From Thalassospira profundimaris WP0211 (GTDB taxonomy: Bacteria; Pseudomonadota; Alphaproteobacteria; Rhodospirillales; Thalassospiraceae): a DNA stretch of 64,000 bases. Positions 53,954 through 63,180 of the stretch are shown piece after piece. Under the pieces are notes generated by a model. That model did no database searches, was not told the origin of the DNA, and saw only the letters and a list, made by a program, of their open reading frames with translations. Each line of letters starts with the position of its first letter. Within the stretch, counting starts at the first letter, position 1. The translations under genes and the position numbers were made by a program. The stretch lies in NCBI RefSeq assembly GCF_000300275.1, contig NZ_AMRN01000001.1:806001-870000 (forward strand), read 5' to 3'.

Positions 53954-54649
53954 TTACGATCCGCTGTTAAGCCCGCGCAAGAAACCGACAAGATCATCAG
54001 TTTCATGATCAATGCGCGGATCATCGCGGCCGGCCTGCGCCCATTCAAGATCGGTATGCACCCAGACGGTGGTCATGCCCATATCCTTGGCCGGCAGAAG
54101 GTTTTTGGCCATGTCTTCGAAATAGACCGCACGGGTCGGATCGATGCCATCGCGCGCCAGAAGCAGGTCATAGGGTTCCTGCTTTGGTTTCGGGATGTAT
54201 TCGGCATCGACGATGTCAAAGATGGTTTCAAAATGATCAGCAATGCCAAGGCGATCCATCACCCGTTCGGCATGGCCCCGCGATGCATTGGTGAAAATCA
54301 GTTTACGGCCCGGAAGATCATTCAGCGCGCTGGCAAGATCCGGTGCCGGGTCGACCACGGACAGATCAATGTCATGGACCTTGGCAAGGTAATCGGCCGG
54401 ATCGATTTCATGTTCGGTCATCAACCCGCGCAAGGTGGTGCCATAGCGATGGAAATAGTCCTTTTGCACACGGTGGGCTTCGGTTGCCTCAAGCTTCAGG
54501 GCATCGCGGACATATTGCCCGATCAGATCAGACACCTGTGAGAACAGATTGCAGGCCGCCGGATAAAGCGTGTTGTCGAGATCAAAGATCAGAACGCTGT
54601 CATCGTCGACACGGGGCAATTCGGATCTGCGTTTCGGGGCGGTGGTCAT
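53954..54649 (-). CDS. HAD family phosphatase, pyrimidine 5'-nucleotidase type
   Basis: A 231-residue haloacid dehalogenase-fold enzyme. Motif I is FDLDNTLYPA (nucleophile Asp), motif II is FTNASRGHAERVMDRLG, and motifs III-IV are KPKQEPY and FEDMAKNLLPAK. The NTLYP form and the helical cap identify the SDT1/PHM8-like pyrimidine 5'-nucleotidase group, which removes phosphate from UMP or CMP. Start at the ATG at 54649; an in-frame start at 54757 adds atypical residues. Confidence 0.88.
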   Translation of the reverse strand: MTTAPKRRSELPRVDDDSVLIFDLDNTLYPAACNLFSQVSDLIGQYVRDALKLEATEAHRVQKDYFHRYGTTLRGLMTEHEIDPADYLAKVHDIDLSVVDPAPDLASALNDLPGRKLIFTNASRGHAERVMDRLGIADHFETIFDIVDAEYIPKPKQEPYDLLLARDGIDPTRAVYFEDMAKNLLPAKDMGMTTVWVHTDLEWAQAGRDDPRIDHETDDLVGFLRGLNSGS

Positions 54650-55108
54650 GATCTGGGGCCTTCCGGATATGCTTGTTGGACAGACGTGCCTGGCGCGCGT
54701 GTCAGGCAGTCGACATTTGTATGCGATCCTTACGGCGTTGCAAACCATCAGGATCAATCAGAACCACAAATGGTGTACCCGTGGTCATTTGTTCGCCGTT
54801 GAATTGCAGGGTATCCGGCGTGAACGGCACAGGGGTTTAAAACCGCCAAAAAGAGCAAACATATATTGGGTTCTTACTTGTGATCCATGTCTGCGGCCTT
54901 GGGCTGCGCGTATCAAATGTGATGGAGGTTCGGCCCGGAAAACCGGGCGAGGACATTATTATCCGTCCGCATAGGAAATTCAGGTTTTGTAAAACCCTTG
55001 TTAAGTAGAAGCAGTGAAAATGACCGAAAGCCATTAAGGCGATCAGACTGGTTTCCGTGCTCGGGGGAAGGGAATCACTTGATGATCCGGGCAGCGTGAG
55101 AGGGTGCA
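54650..55108. other. Divergent intergenic region without a gene
   Basis: About 460 bases between the HAD gene and the EAL gene. No convincing ORF was found. GGTTTTGTAAAACC (54983-54996) is a short inverted repeat with a two-base centre that might be an operator for the EAL gene. A TGA at 55097 is in frame with, and just before, the TTG start of the EAL gene. I see no clear promoter boxes. Confidence 0.5.
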
Positions 55109-56791
55109 TTGGATAAACTTATAAAGGCGCGAACAACCGAACTGCGCAAAGAAAGAAACCGTTTTGCGGCATTGGCCTTTGTCTGGGGGGATCTTCTTCT
55201 GGAACTGGACGGGGATCTGCGCATTGTTTTTGCCTCTGGCGCATCAGACGGGATTTTGGGGCATCGGCCACAAGACCTGTCGGGGAAGTCGTTCATCCAA
55301 TTCCTGGCCAAACAGTATCGCCCGCTGGTGACAGAGATGTTGCGTGTCGCGCGCCGTCGCGGGCGCATGGACAATATTCAGGTCCGCTTTAATCAGCAGG
55401 CCGACATGTTAAGCCCGCCGGTTTCCATGAGCGGCTATTTCCTGCCTGATCTTGGCGATCATTTCTTTGTCGCACTCAGGGTTGCGATCAATGCCCTGTC
55501 GCCTGATGTTGCCGCCAGCCTTCAGCGCGACACTGCTACGGGACTTCTTGATGAGGAAAGCCTGTCAAAGGTCGTCACGGAACGGTTGATGGCGCGCCGG
55601 GAAACCGGGATCGAGCACAAATTTACCCTGATGACCCTCAATGCGTTTGATCCGCTATGCGCGCGGATGAAACAGATCGAACAGGCGGAAATGATGGCCA
55701 GCGTCGGAGCCTTTCTGCGCGCCCATTCGGTTGCGGGCGACACGGCCGGGCGACTGGGGACAGAACAATTTGGCATGTTACATCGCGCAGATGTCCCGAT
55801 TGGCGATCTTGAAAAACGGATCGAGGAATGTGTGCGCGATGCCGATCCGACCGGGGTTGGCATCGAGGTCAGTTCATCCGTGACCGATTTTACCGCCGAG
55901 CTGATCCCGCCGGGCGATCTGGCGCGCGGGGTTTTGTATTCCATCCGGCGGTTCTGTGACCGGCAGGAGCACAGCTTTACATTTTCGCGCCTGATGGGCC
56001 AGGCGGACAATCTGGTCAACAATACCTTTTCGGCGATGCAGGATTTTGGCACCCGGGTCGATCAGTTGAAGTTCGACACGGTGTATCAGCCGATCGTGCG
56101 CCTGCCGAATGCGGAAATCCATCATTTCGAAGTGCTGGTAAGGTTCTATGACGATGATGGCAAGCTGATCCCGACACAGGAACTGGTCAGCTTTGCCGAG
56201 CAGGTCAATATGGTCCATCGCCTTGATCTGGCGATGTTGCGCCGAAACCTTAAATGGATCACCTCCCAGCTTGATCAGGGGATAACCGCCCGGGTTGCTG
56301 TGAATATTTCCGGCCATTCGTTGGGAAATCCGGATTTTTGCCGGTCTGTGATTGCGCTGTTTGAGCGCCATCGCGAAGCACTTGGCCAATTGATGCTTGA
56401 GATCACCGAAACCGCCGAAATCGCAGATATCGATACGGCGGCAAAATGGATTGCCCGTTTCCGTGAATTCGGGGTCGAGATCTGCCTTGATGATTTCGGC
56501 ACTGGTGCGTCGAACTTCCGGTATCTCAGCGCAATGGATATCGATTATGTAAAGATTGACGGCGAATCAATTCGGCAATCGACCAAGACGCCTAAGGGGC
56601 TGGCGTTCCTGCGATCACTTGTCGATTTGTGTCACGATATTAATGTCGAGGTTGTCGCCGAGATGATCGAGACAGACAAGATGCGCGAACTTGTGACCAA
56701 GGCCGGTTTTGACTATGCGCAGGGCTATCTGTTCGGCAAGCCAGAGGCCGACATTACGCTGTATTGGCGTGATTCTGTTTACAAGCGGTGA
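55109..56791 (+). CDS. EAL-domain c-di-GMP phosphodiesterase with N-terminal PAS-like region
   Basis: A 560-residue protein. After an N-terminal PAS-like segment (about 20-130) comes a region of about 180 residues with a degenerate GGDEF-like feel (RDTATGLLDEESL, RLGTEQFGML) and a full EAL domain (about 300-555). EAL residues that bind metal and c-di-GMP are present: EVLVRF (EAL motif), NISGHS, EITET, DDFGTG, KIDG, the Glu in AEMIET and QGYLFGKP. It is therefore probably an active phosphodiesterase. Start is a TTG at 55109 after GAGAGGG; no earlier start exists because TGA precedes. No membrane segment. Confidence 0.88.
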   Translation: MDKLIKARTTELRKERNRFAALAFVWGDLLLELDGDLRIVFASGASDGILGHRPQDLSGKSFIQFLAKQYRPLVTEMLRVARRRGRMDNIQVRFNQQADMLSPPVSMSGYFLPDLGDHFFVALRVAINALSPDVAASLQRDTATGLLDEESLSKVVTERLMARRETGIEHKFTLMTLNAFDPLCARMKQIEQAEMMASVGAFLRAHSVAGDTAGRLGTEQFGMLHRADVPIGDLEKRIEECVRDADPTGVGIEVSSSVTDFTAELIPPGDLARGVLYSIRRFCDRQEHSFTFSRLMGQADNLVNNTFSAMQDFGTRVDQLKFDTVYQPIVRLPNAEIHHFEVLVRFYDDDGKLIPTQELVSFAEQVNMVHRLDLAMLRRNLKWITSQLDQGITARVAVNISGHSLGNPDFCRSVIALFERHREALGQLMLEITETAEIADIDTAAKWIARFREFGVEICLDDFGTGASNFRYLSAMDIDYVKIDGESIRQSTKTPKGLAFLRSLVDLCHDINVEVVAEMIETDKMRELVTKAGFDYAQGYLFGKPEADITLYWRDSVYKR

Positions 56792-56858
56792 TGCTGGCAG
56801 GCGAGGACAGTCCCGGGCAGGGATATTGAGCCGCGAGATGCGGAGCTGACTGGCCCGA

Positions 56859-57659
56859 TCAGTTTTTGCTGTCCTCGGAAGTCACGCCATATCGGGCGAG
56901 GATTTTTTCAAACAGGCCGTTTTCCCGGATTGTGACAAGGCCGTTGTTCAGTTCCCTGAGCAACGTCTTTGGGTCCCTTGCCTGGCGCGAGATGCAGGCA
57001 AAGTAGGGATTGGTCGAAATCACCTTGGAATGGACCTTCTCGATATCGGTGATGGTGTGTTGAGAATGATGCAGCTCGTACTCCATCGGTGCCTTGTAGG
57101 ACAGGGCGGCATCGATACGACGTGACAGCAGCATATTAAGAAGGGTGGCCTCGTTATTGACCACGAGAACATCAAGCCCGGCTGCACGGGCGGTTGATTC
57201 AAGGCTGTAACCGCTGACCACACCGATGATCATGTTTCTGGCATCAGAAATCTTTTCCAGAGATTGCAGGGCGGTCTCGCCAAACGCATAGAAAGCGACC
57301 CCGACATGGCCGAGCAGGTAGGAGTAAAACATATCCTCTTCACGTTCAGGCAGGTAACTGCATGAACACAGGCCATCGACCTGTCCGGTGCTGGCAAGGA
57401 AATAGGCCCGTCGCCAAGGGTAAAACGGCGTGATCAGGGTGATGTTGCGCGTGGCAAATGCGGCGCGCAATATTTCGATGTCGTAGCCCGGCAAAGTGGC
57501 GTTCTCGGCAATTTTTGAAGGCGGGAACGGATTGCACGCGAGCGTAACGGTACGCTGGTTGCCAGCGGGGGGGATCAGGGCGTTCTGGGCCGATGCCGTG
57601 CTTATTGTGCCAAACAGGACCAAGGCACCAAGGGTCAGGCAAATGACCTTGCTGCACAT
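56859..57659 (-). CDS. Periplasmic substrate-binding protein (family 3 type), orphan
   Basis: About 266 residues. The signal peptide (MCSKVICLTLGALVLFG...ASAQ) precedes a family 3 solute-binding domain (TLACNPFPPSKIAE, PGYDIEILRAAF, and YPWRRAYFLASTGQVDGLCS). No permease gene is near, so it may serve as a sensor or work with a distant transporter. The start is uncertain: a GTG at 57734 is in frame and would give a longer N-terminal region; neither has a good ribosome site. Confidence 0.75.
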   Translation of the reverse strand: MCSKVICLTLGALVLFGTISTASAQNALIPPAGNQRTVTLACNPFPPSKIAENATLPGYDIEILRAAFATRNITLITPFYPWRRAYFLASTGQVDGLCSCSYLPEREEDMFYSYLLGHVGVAFYAFGETALQSLEKISDARNMIIGVVSGYSLESTARAAGLDVLVVNNEATLLNMLLSRRIDAALSYKAPMEYELHHSQHTITDIEKVHSKVISTNPYFACISRQARDPKTLLRELNNGLVTIRENGLFEKILARYGVTSEDSKN

Positions 57660-57861
57660 GCGCAGATGTTGGCGCGCGCCGATAGCAGAACGGCGCAAAG
57701 ACACATATGAAAGAATACCGGCCCACTTTCCCACGATTTTTTAACCGCTCTAAAAAAATAACGGAATCAATATGTTATCACGCTTTGGCGGATAAGGATG
57801 AGTTATTCGCGCGATGCATGAAACAATTTAAGGTAGAAAGATTTACAAATAGTCACGCAAC

Positions 57862-57894
57862 AAAAAAAGGCCGGTGTCAAACACCGGCCTTTTT
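57862..57894 (-). terminator. Bidirectional terminator after pckA
   Basis: A 14-bp stem (AAAAAGGCCGGTGT with ACACCGGCCTTTTT) and a 3-base loop. A T-run follows on both strands. It ends pckA, whose stop is at 57913, on the minus strand. Confidence 0.93.
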
Positions 57895-57912
57895 GCAAAG
57901 TGACGTCCGATT

Positions 57913-59538
57913 TTATTCGGCGGCTTTGACTTCCGCGCTGTTGCGGATGGCAGCTTCGCGGACATCGTCGGTGACATGTTCTTCGAACTTCGCGAAGTTC
58001 TTTTCAAACAGGCCGGTCAGGTTGGTGGCAGCCTTGTCATAGGCAGCCTTGTCTTTCCAGCTTTCGCGCGGGTTCAGAACATCAGCCGGGATGTCGCCGC
58101 AGGCGGTCGGATAGGCCAGACCGAAGAACGGATCGGTCGCGAATTCGGCATTTTCAAGATCGCCATTCAGTGCGGCATTGAGCAGGCCACGGGTGTAGGC
58201 AATCTTCATGCGCGAACCAACACCATAGCCGCCGCCGGACCAGCCGGTATTGACCAGCCAGCAATTGGCTTCGTGTTTTTCCATCATTTCGCCAAGCAGT
58301 TTGGCGTAAACTGAGGGATGACGCGGCATGAACGGCGCACCGAAGCAGGCCGAGAACGCCGCAGTCGGTTCCTTGACACCTTTTTCGGTGCCGGCAACTT
58401 TCGCGGTGTAACCCGACAGGAAGTGGTACATCGCCTGTGCCGAGGACAGCTTTGCGATCGGCGGCAGAACGCCAAAGGCATCACAGGTCAGCATGATGAT
58501 GTTTTTCGGGTGACCACCACGACCGGTTTCCGAAGCATTCGGAATGAATTCGATCGGATAGGAAGAACGGGTGTTTTCGGTGTGACGGGCATCGTCGAGA
58601 TCAAGCTCGCGCGACTGCTTGTTCATCACAACGTTTTCAAGAACGGTACCGAAACGCTCGGTCGTTGCGAAGATTTCCGGTTCTGCTTCGCGCGAAAGTT
58701 TGATCACCTTGGCGTAGCAGCCGCCTTCAAAGTTAAAGACGCCGTCTTCGCCCCAGCCGTGCTCGTCATCCCCGATCAGGGTGCGCGATGCGTCGGCAGA
58801 AAGCGTGGTTTTACCAGTACCCGAAAGGCCAAAGAACACGGCGGTGTCGCCATTCTTGCCCATATTGGCCGAGCAATGCATCGGCATGACGCCCTTGGCA
58901 GGCAGGATGTGGTTGAGAACCGAGAAGATCGATTTCTTCATTTCGCCGGCATACCAGGTACCGCCGATGATGACCATTTTGCGCTCAAAACTGACCATCA
59001 CGAAGACTTCGGAGCGGGTGCCGTCGTCTTGCGGGTCTGCCTGAAGGCCCGGCGCATGCAGAATGGTGAATTCCGGCGCGAAGTCGCGCAGTTCTTCTTT
59101 CTGCGGCTGGATGAACATGTTGCGGGCAAAAAGGTTATGCCATGCGTTTTCGTTGATCACGCGCACCGGCAGGCGGAAACGCGGATCGGAACCGGCAAAG
59201 CAATCCTGAACGAACAGTTCGGTGCCCTGGAAATATGCGCGCACTTTCTGATAGAGGCGCTCAAATACTTCCGGGCTGACCGGGCGGTTTACATCGCCCC
59301 AATCGATATCTGCCTTGGTGCTTTCTTCTTCGACGATGAAGCGATCCAGCGGGGAACGGCCGGTATGTTCGCCGGTAAGGGCGACAAAGGCACCGCCTTT
59401 GGCGATTTTACCTTCGTTGCGACGGATCGCATGTTCGTAAAGGCCGGCAGCGTCAAGGTTCCAGTGAACGGCGCCAAGGTTTTTGAGGCCATGGGTTTCA
59501 AGGCCTACACGGCTGACAACGGGTCCTGATTGCAGCAC
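57913..59538 (-). CDS. pckA: Phosphoenolpyruvate carboxykinase (ATP)
   Basis: A 541-residue enzyme that converts oxaloacetate and ATP to phosphoenolpyruvate, the first step of gluconeogenesis from organic acids. The ATP loop GLSGTGKTT is at 237-245, followed by [15 protein letters not shown] and the metal/oxaloacetate residues in [14 protein letters not shown]. The start is a GTG at 59538 with AGGAGAG four bases upstream. Codon use suggests good expression. In rhizobia pckA is beside chvI-chvG; here it is some 45 kb away but in the same window. Confidence 0.98.
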   Translation of the reverse strand: MLQSGPVVSRVGLETHGLKNLGAVHWNLDAAGLYEHAIRRNEGKIAKGGAFVALTGEHTGRSPLDRFIVEEESTKADIDWGDVNRPVSPEVFERLYQKVRAYFQGTELFVQDCFAGSDPRFRLPVRVINENAWHNLFARNMFIQPQKEELRDFAPEFTILHAPGLQADPQDDGTRSEVFVMVSFERKMVIIGGTWYAGEMKKSIFSVLNHILPAKGVMPMHCSANMGKNGDTAVFFGLSGTGKTTLSADASRTLIGDDEHGWGEDGVFNFEGGCYAKVIKLSREAEPEIFATTERFGTVLENVVMNKQSRELDLDDARHTENTRSSYPIEFIPNASETGRGGHPKNIIMLTCDAFGVLPPIAKLSSAQAMYHFLSGYTAKVAGTEKGVKEPTAAFSACFGAPFMPRHPSVYAKLLGEMMEKHEANCWLVNTGWSGGGYGVGSRMKIAYTRGLLNAALNGDLENAEFATDPFFGLAYPTACGDIPADVLNPRESWKDKAAYDKAATNLTGLFEKNFAKFEEHVTDDVREAAIRNSAEVKAAE

Positions 59539-59756
59539 GAAACTCTCCTGGTGGGAATGAAAATCTGGGGGTTAATGTCCTATTTTACACTGCCAATTGT
59601 GGGTAATCGGGAGCGCTGAGACATATTGTTACAAAGGTGTCTTAAAAGCAACCGCTCCTTTTGCCTTATACCTAGGAAAACGTAAGTGTTTTTGCGTTTG
59701 CGAAAATTACATTTTCAGGGTCGCGGGTTTAATGTTCAGAATACAAATGGTCCGAC

Positions 59757-60527
59757 TTATGCGCGCCATATTTTGCACATTTTGACCAAAATTTCGCGTG
59801 CCTCGTCCGGCGTTCGGACCGGGGACGGGAAGTCGATTCTAAGCGGTGCGATATCGACCGAATTGGCGGTCAAAACCATGCCATCGCAATCAATCGATTG
59901 CATCTGCCAGCCAGCACTGGGATCGGCGGTGGTGAAGTGACCGACAATGCCGGAAATGGCATCGGCATGATCGGCATTCATATGCGCAACGATCCCGTCA
60001 TGGCCGTCGATCAGTGCCTGACAGTCTGGCAGGATCAGTTTGTCACCCGAAAGACGGCGTTGTTTGCCAAATCCGCCCACCCAGTAGGCTGCATCGACAG
60101 AAACCCGATAGAACCCGAAATCGGCAAACCCGGCATATTGGGCGGCATCGGGATGGGTTTGCAGATAGCGTTTTTTCACCCGGTCAAGGTCAGCGGCGGC
60201 TGTTACCGGCATGGCGCGCCCGAAGATGGTCAATCGGGCGGTATCGGTTTCTATTATGGCCGTGCCATCGTTGTTTTCCGCCAGATCGTGGTTTGTCACC
60301 AGAAGCGAAACACGGTTGTCGGCCTTGATATGGCGGGTGTGATCGGCAAGTTCAGAAATCAGAAGGCAGGGCGTACCATCCATGTCGCAGGCCGGGACAA
60401 CCATCGATGTCACCGGCCAGCCATCAGGGATCTGAGCGTGATCGTGCGCGGTTGTTGCCAGAACGGCCCTTCTGGCATGATGCAGCATCTGGCGCAGGGC
60501 GTGTGATGACGGTGCGGTATCTGACAT
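59757..60527 (-). CDS. Pyridoxamine 5'-phosphate oxidase-related protein with C-terminal DUF2470
   Basis: A 256-residue protein. The N-terminal half is a split-barrel flavin/haem-binding fold of the PPOX/HugZ type (AVLATTAHD, GWPVTSMVVPACD, DNRVSLLVTNHD); the C-terminal part has HMNADHADA, typical of DUF2470, found in haem-utilisation (HugZ-like) proteins. A role in flavin or haem binding is family knowledge; the substrate is unknown. Start chosen at the ATG at 60527, since an upstream frame to 60584 has no family match. The pckA promoter should be in 59539-59756, where I see no clear boxes. Confidence 0.8.
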   Translation of the reverse strand: MSDTAPSSHALRQMLHHARRAVLATTAHDHAQIPDGWPVTSMVVPACDMDGTPCLLISELADHTRHIKADNRVSLLVTNHDLAENNDGTAIIETDTARLTIFGRAMPVTAAADLDRVKKRYLQTHPDAAQYAGFADFGFYRVSVDAAYWVGGFGKQRRLSGDKLILPDCQALIDGHDGIVAHMNADHADAISGIVGHFTTADPSAGWQMQSIDCDGMVLTANSVDIAPLRIDFPSPVRTPDEAREILVKMCKIWRA

Positions 60528-60945
60528 TGGGGGCCTTGTGGTTGTTGCTTTTTCAGAGATAACCCCAACGGGCTTGCCGTGCAACCAAACCGAAAACCTG
60601 CTGTGTTCACGGTAAAATTACAAAGATTAGTAATCCATAGGTTGAAAAAATCGATCTCGTACGCACTTCTAGTAATGGGATCGCGTGAAAGGCCGACAGA
60701 GCGACATGCGATCCCAAAAATTGCCAGTGACAGGGCTGTAATCGGATTTGCGTGATCTTATATCGCATATCAGTAAGTGTTGTTTTGAAGATTTGTATCG
60801 AGAGGTTTCGGGGAGGTTACCAAGTTAGTTCGCACCCATTTTGAGGGAATTGGGTCCGGGTTACTTGAAGAGTGAAGAAAAACAATTGGCGTTGCCGGAG
60901 ACGGATTTCGTTTTGAAGCAGCGCGAATGAACAAAGGATACAACC
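60528..60945. other. Divergent intergenic region with a long inverted repeat
   Basis: About 420 bases between the PPOX gene and the REC-EAL gene, without a convincing ORF. TGGGATCGC (60676-60684) and GCGATCCCA (60708-60716) make perfect 9-bp arms around 23 bases, followed by AAAAA. This could be a leader hairpin or binding site. A purine-rich stretch with AAAGGA just before the TTG at 60946 serves as ribosome site. Confidence 0.45.
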
Positions 60946-63180
60946 TTGATTGAGCCAGTTATGTCGGAAACCTGGCCGTTGAAGGCAGGTTCCAACACGG
61001 ATGATGAGCGGCAAGGTGATCGAACGTGGCGCATTCTTGTCGTTGATGATGACAATGACGTACATGAGGCGACTGACTTCGCGCTACGCAGGGTGCAGAT
61101 TCTTGGCCGCCCGCTTGAGCTAATTCATGTTTTTTCGGCAGAAGAGGCGCTTAAAATTCTGCGTCAGACACCCGACGTCGTGGTCATCCTGCTTGACGTT
61201 GTGATGGAGAGACCAGATAGCGGATTGCGTCTGGTCGAGGAACTCCGCGCCGAAGGATATCGCGAGCAACGCATCATTTTACGAACCGGTTATCCCGGTG
61301 ATGCGCCTGAAAAACAGGTCATCCGCGATTACGAGATTGACGATTACTGGTCGAAGGACGAGTTGACGCGTACCCGTCTTGTCACCTCGCTGACAACGGC
61401 GATCCGGACGGTTGATTATGTCAGGGCTCTTAAGGGGACGCGCGCCGGTCTGGAAATGGTGATCGAGGGCACCCAGTACCTTTATCAAAACAAGAGTATC
61501 GATATTTTTGCCGAGGGGGTTTTAACCCAGCTTGCAGCCATCCTGCGGGTTAGCCCGGAAGGTGGTGTCTGCGCGCTTGCCGAGTTGCCTGATCAGGAAG
61601 ATGACCTTGTGGTGCTTTCCGGTATCGGGCGGTTTGCATCCCATGTCGGCAAAAGACTTATGGATGTCGAAGACATAGATCATGACCTGATTTCAGCGCG
61701 GGATAACGACGGCACGGCACCGGTCATTTCCGGCAACAAGATCCTGTTTAGCCATCGAAGCGACACCGGACGCCGGTTGTTGATCTATTTCGTTCATGAT
61801 CAGGTCTTAAGCCCGGAAAATATCGTCCTGGTTGAGGTGTTTGCCACCAATCTCGCGATCTGTTTTGACAATCTGGCCTTGATTTCAGAGTTGGCGGAGC
61901 TGGCATTTGTCGATCAGCGCGCCGGACTTCCCAATCAGAACGCGTTTGATCGCGAACTGATGCATATGACGCGAAATGGCAGTGAAGCGGCAATTGTTGC
62001 GATGGTCGCGATTGAAGATGCCGCACAGTTTTGCGTTGCATTTGGCGTCAATTACTTCGATCGAGTCATCACCGCGGTTTATGATCGGCTGCGTTCGGTT
62101 GTCGGAGAAGGTGTATTGGTCGCGCGCGTCGGGGAATACACGCTTGGCCTTGTTGACAGTACCGGAACAGTCGAAGTTTCAGCCATTGAAGAAATTTTTG
62201 ACGAAACGTTTGAGGTGGTCGGGAGCCCGGTGGTGGTCCGCGGAACCATCGGCGTTGTGCGCGGCAACCCGCAAGGCCGCCGTGCCAGCGACATCCAGCG
62301 CGCAGCAAGGCTGACATTGCTGAAACAAAAGCAGAGGGCCCCGGGGGGTACCGCTGAGTTTGAGCCGTCCATGGCCGATGAAGTTCAAAATGCGCTGCAG
62401 ATGGTTGGCAAGTTACGCGAAGCGGTGCGGGATCGAAAACTGACCTTCGTGTTCCAACCCAAAATCTGTCTTAAGACCGGTGCCGTCATCGGTAGCGAGG
62501 TTCTGTGTCGTTGGATCAATGAAGGAGAACCGGTTTCCCCCGGTCGGTTTATCCCGGTTGCCGAGCGCGCCGGACTAAGCGGCGAGATCACTTTGCAGTG
62601 CCTAGAGGCGGTTACAAACCTGAACGCAATGCTCAGGCAACAGGGTCTTCAGCCTCTGCGTGCTGCGATTAATCTCGCAGCCAATGATATTGACAATATC
62701 GACTTCATTAACCGGTTGATCGAAGCTTGTGAAGACCATCAGCTTGGCCCGGATACCGTCGGCTTTGAGATCACCGAAACCCAGCGTTTTACCAATGATG
62801 GTGAGGCAACAGCCTGTGTACAAAAGCTCGCACGGCAGGGGTTTGAGGTTTGGCTGGACGACTTCGGCACGGGATATTCGTCTCTCAATCACCTTGATAT
62901 TTTGCCAGTGCGCGGCATCAAGATTGACAAGTCGTTCATCAGTGGCCTTTCTGCCGGCGGATATGCCAGTCAGGTTGCGGAAACTGCGGCAAGAATTGCA
63001 CAAACCCTTGGTATCGAAGCAGTTGCAGAGGGCATTGAAACCATCGATCAGCAAGAAATTTGCAAGGATCTTGGTATTCAGTTCGCGCAAGGTTTCCTTT
63101 ATAGCCCCGGTCTTCCCCCGGAAAAGTTTGTCGACTGGGTGAAAAGCCACGATAACGACGGGCGGTCTGACAATGGTTGA
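60946..63180 (+). CDS. Response regulator with DUF3369, degenerate GGDEF and EAL domains
   Basis: A 744-residue cytoplasmic signalling protein. Receiver domain (about 28-155) with the acidic VDDD cluster and phospho-acceptor Asp in VILLDVVMER; DUF3369 (about 170-315); a GGDEF-like domain lacking the GGDEF signature (RVGEYTLGL at that place), so probably inactive; and an EAL domain (about 490-735) with EVLCRW, NLAAND, EITET, DDFGTGYSS, KIDKSFI, EGIET and QGFLYSPGLP, which suggests an active c-di-GMP phosphodiesterase. The TTG at 60946 has AAAGGA at good spacing and is preferred to the ATG at 60961. Overlaps the next gene by eight bases. Confidence 0.88.
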   Translation: MIEPVMSETWPLKAGSNTDDERQGDRTWRILVVDDDNDVHEATDFALRRVQILGRPLELIHVFSAEEALKILRQTPDVVVILLDVVMERPDSGLRLVEELRAEGYREQRIILRTGYPGDAPEKQVIRDYEIDDYWSKDELTRTRLVTSLTTAIRTVDYVRALKGTRAGLEMVIEGTQYLYQNKSIDIFAEGVLTQLAAILRVSPEGGVCALAELPDQEDDLVVLSGIGRFASHVGKRLMDVEDIDHDLISARDNDGTAPVISGNKILFSHRSDTGRRLLIYFVHDQVLSPENIVLVEVFATNLAICFDNLALISELAELAFVDQRAGLPNQNAFDRELMHMTRNGSEAAIVAMVAIEDAAQFCVAFGVNYFDRVITAVYDRLRSVVGEGVLVARVGEYTLGLVDSTGTVEVSAIEEIFDETFEVVGSPVVVRGTIGVVRGNPQGRRASDIQRAARLTLLKQKQRAPGGTAEFEPSMADEVQNALQMVGKLREAVRDRKLTFVFQPKICLKTGAVIGSEVLCRWINEGEPVSPGRFIPVAERAGLSGEITLQCLEAVTNLNAMLRQQGLQPLRAAINLAANDIDNIDFINRLIEACEDHQLGPDTVGFEITETQRFTNDGEATACVQKLARQGFEVWLDDFGTGYSSLNHLDILPVRGIKIDKSFISGLSAGGYASQVAETAARIAQTLGIEAVAEGIETIDQQEICKDLGIQFAQGFLYSPGLPPEKFVDWVKSHDNDGRSDNG

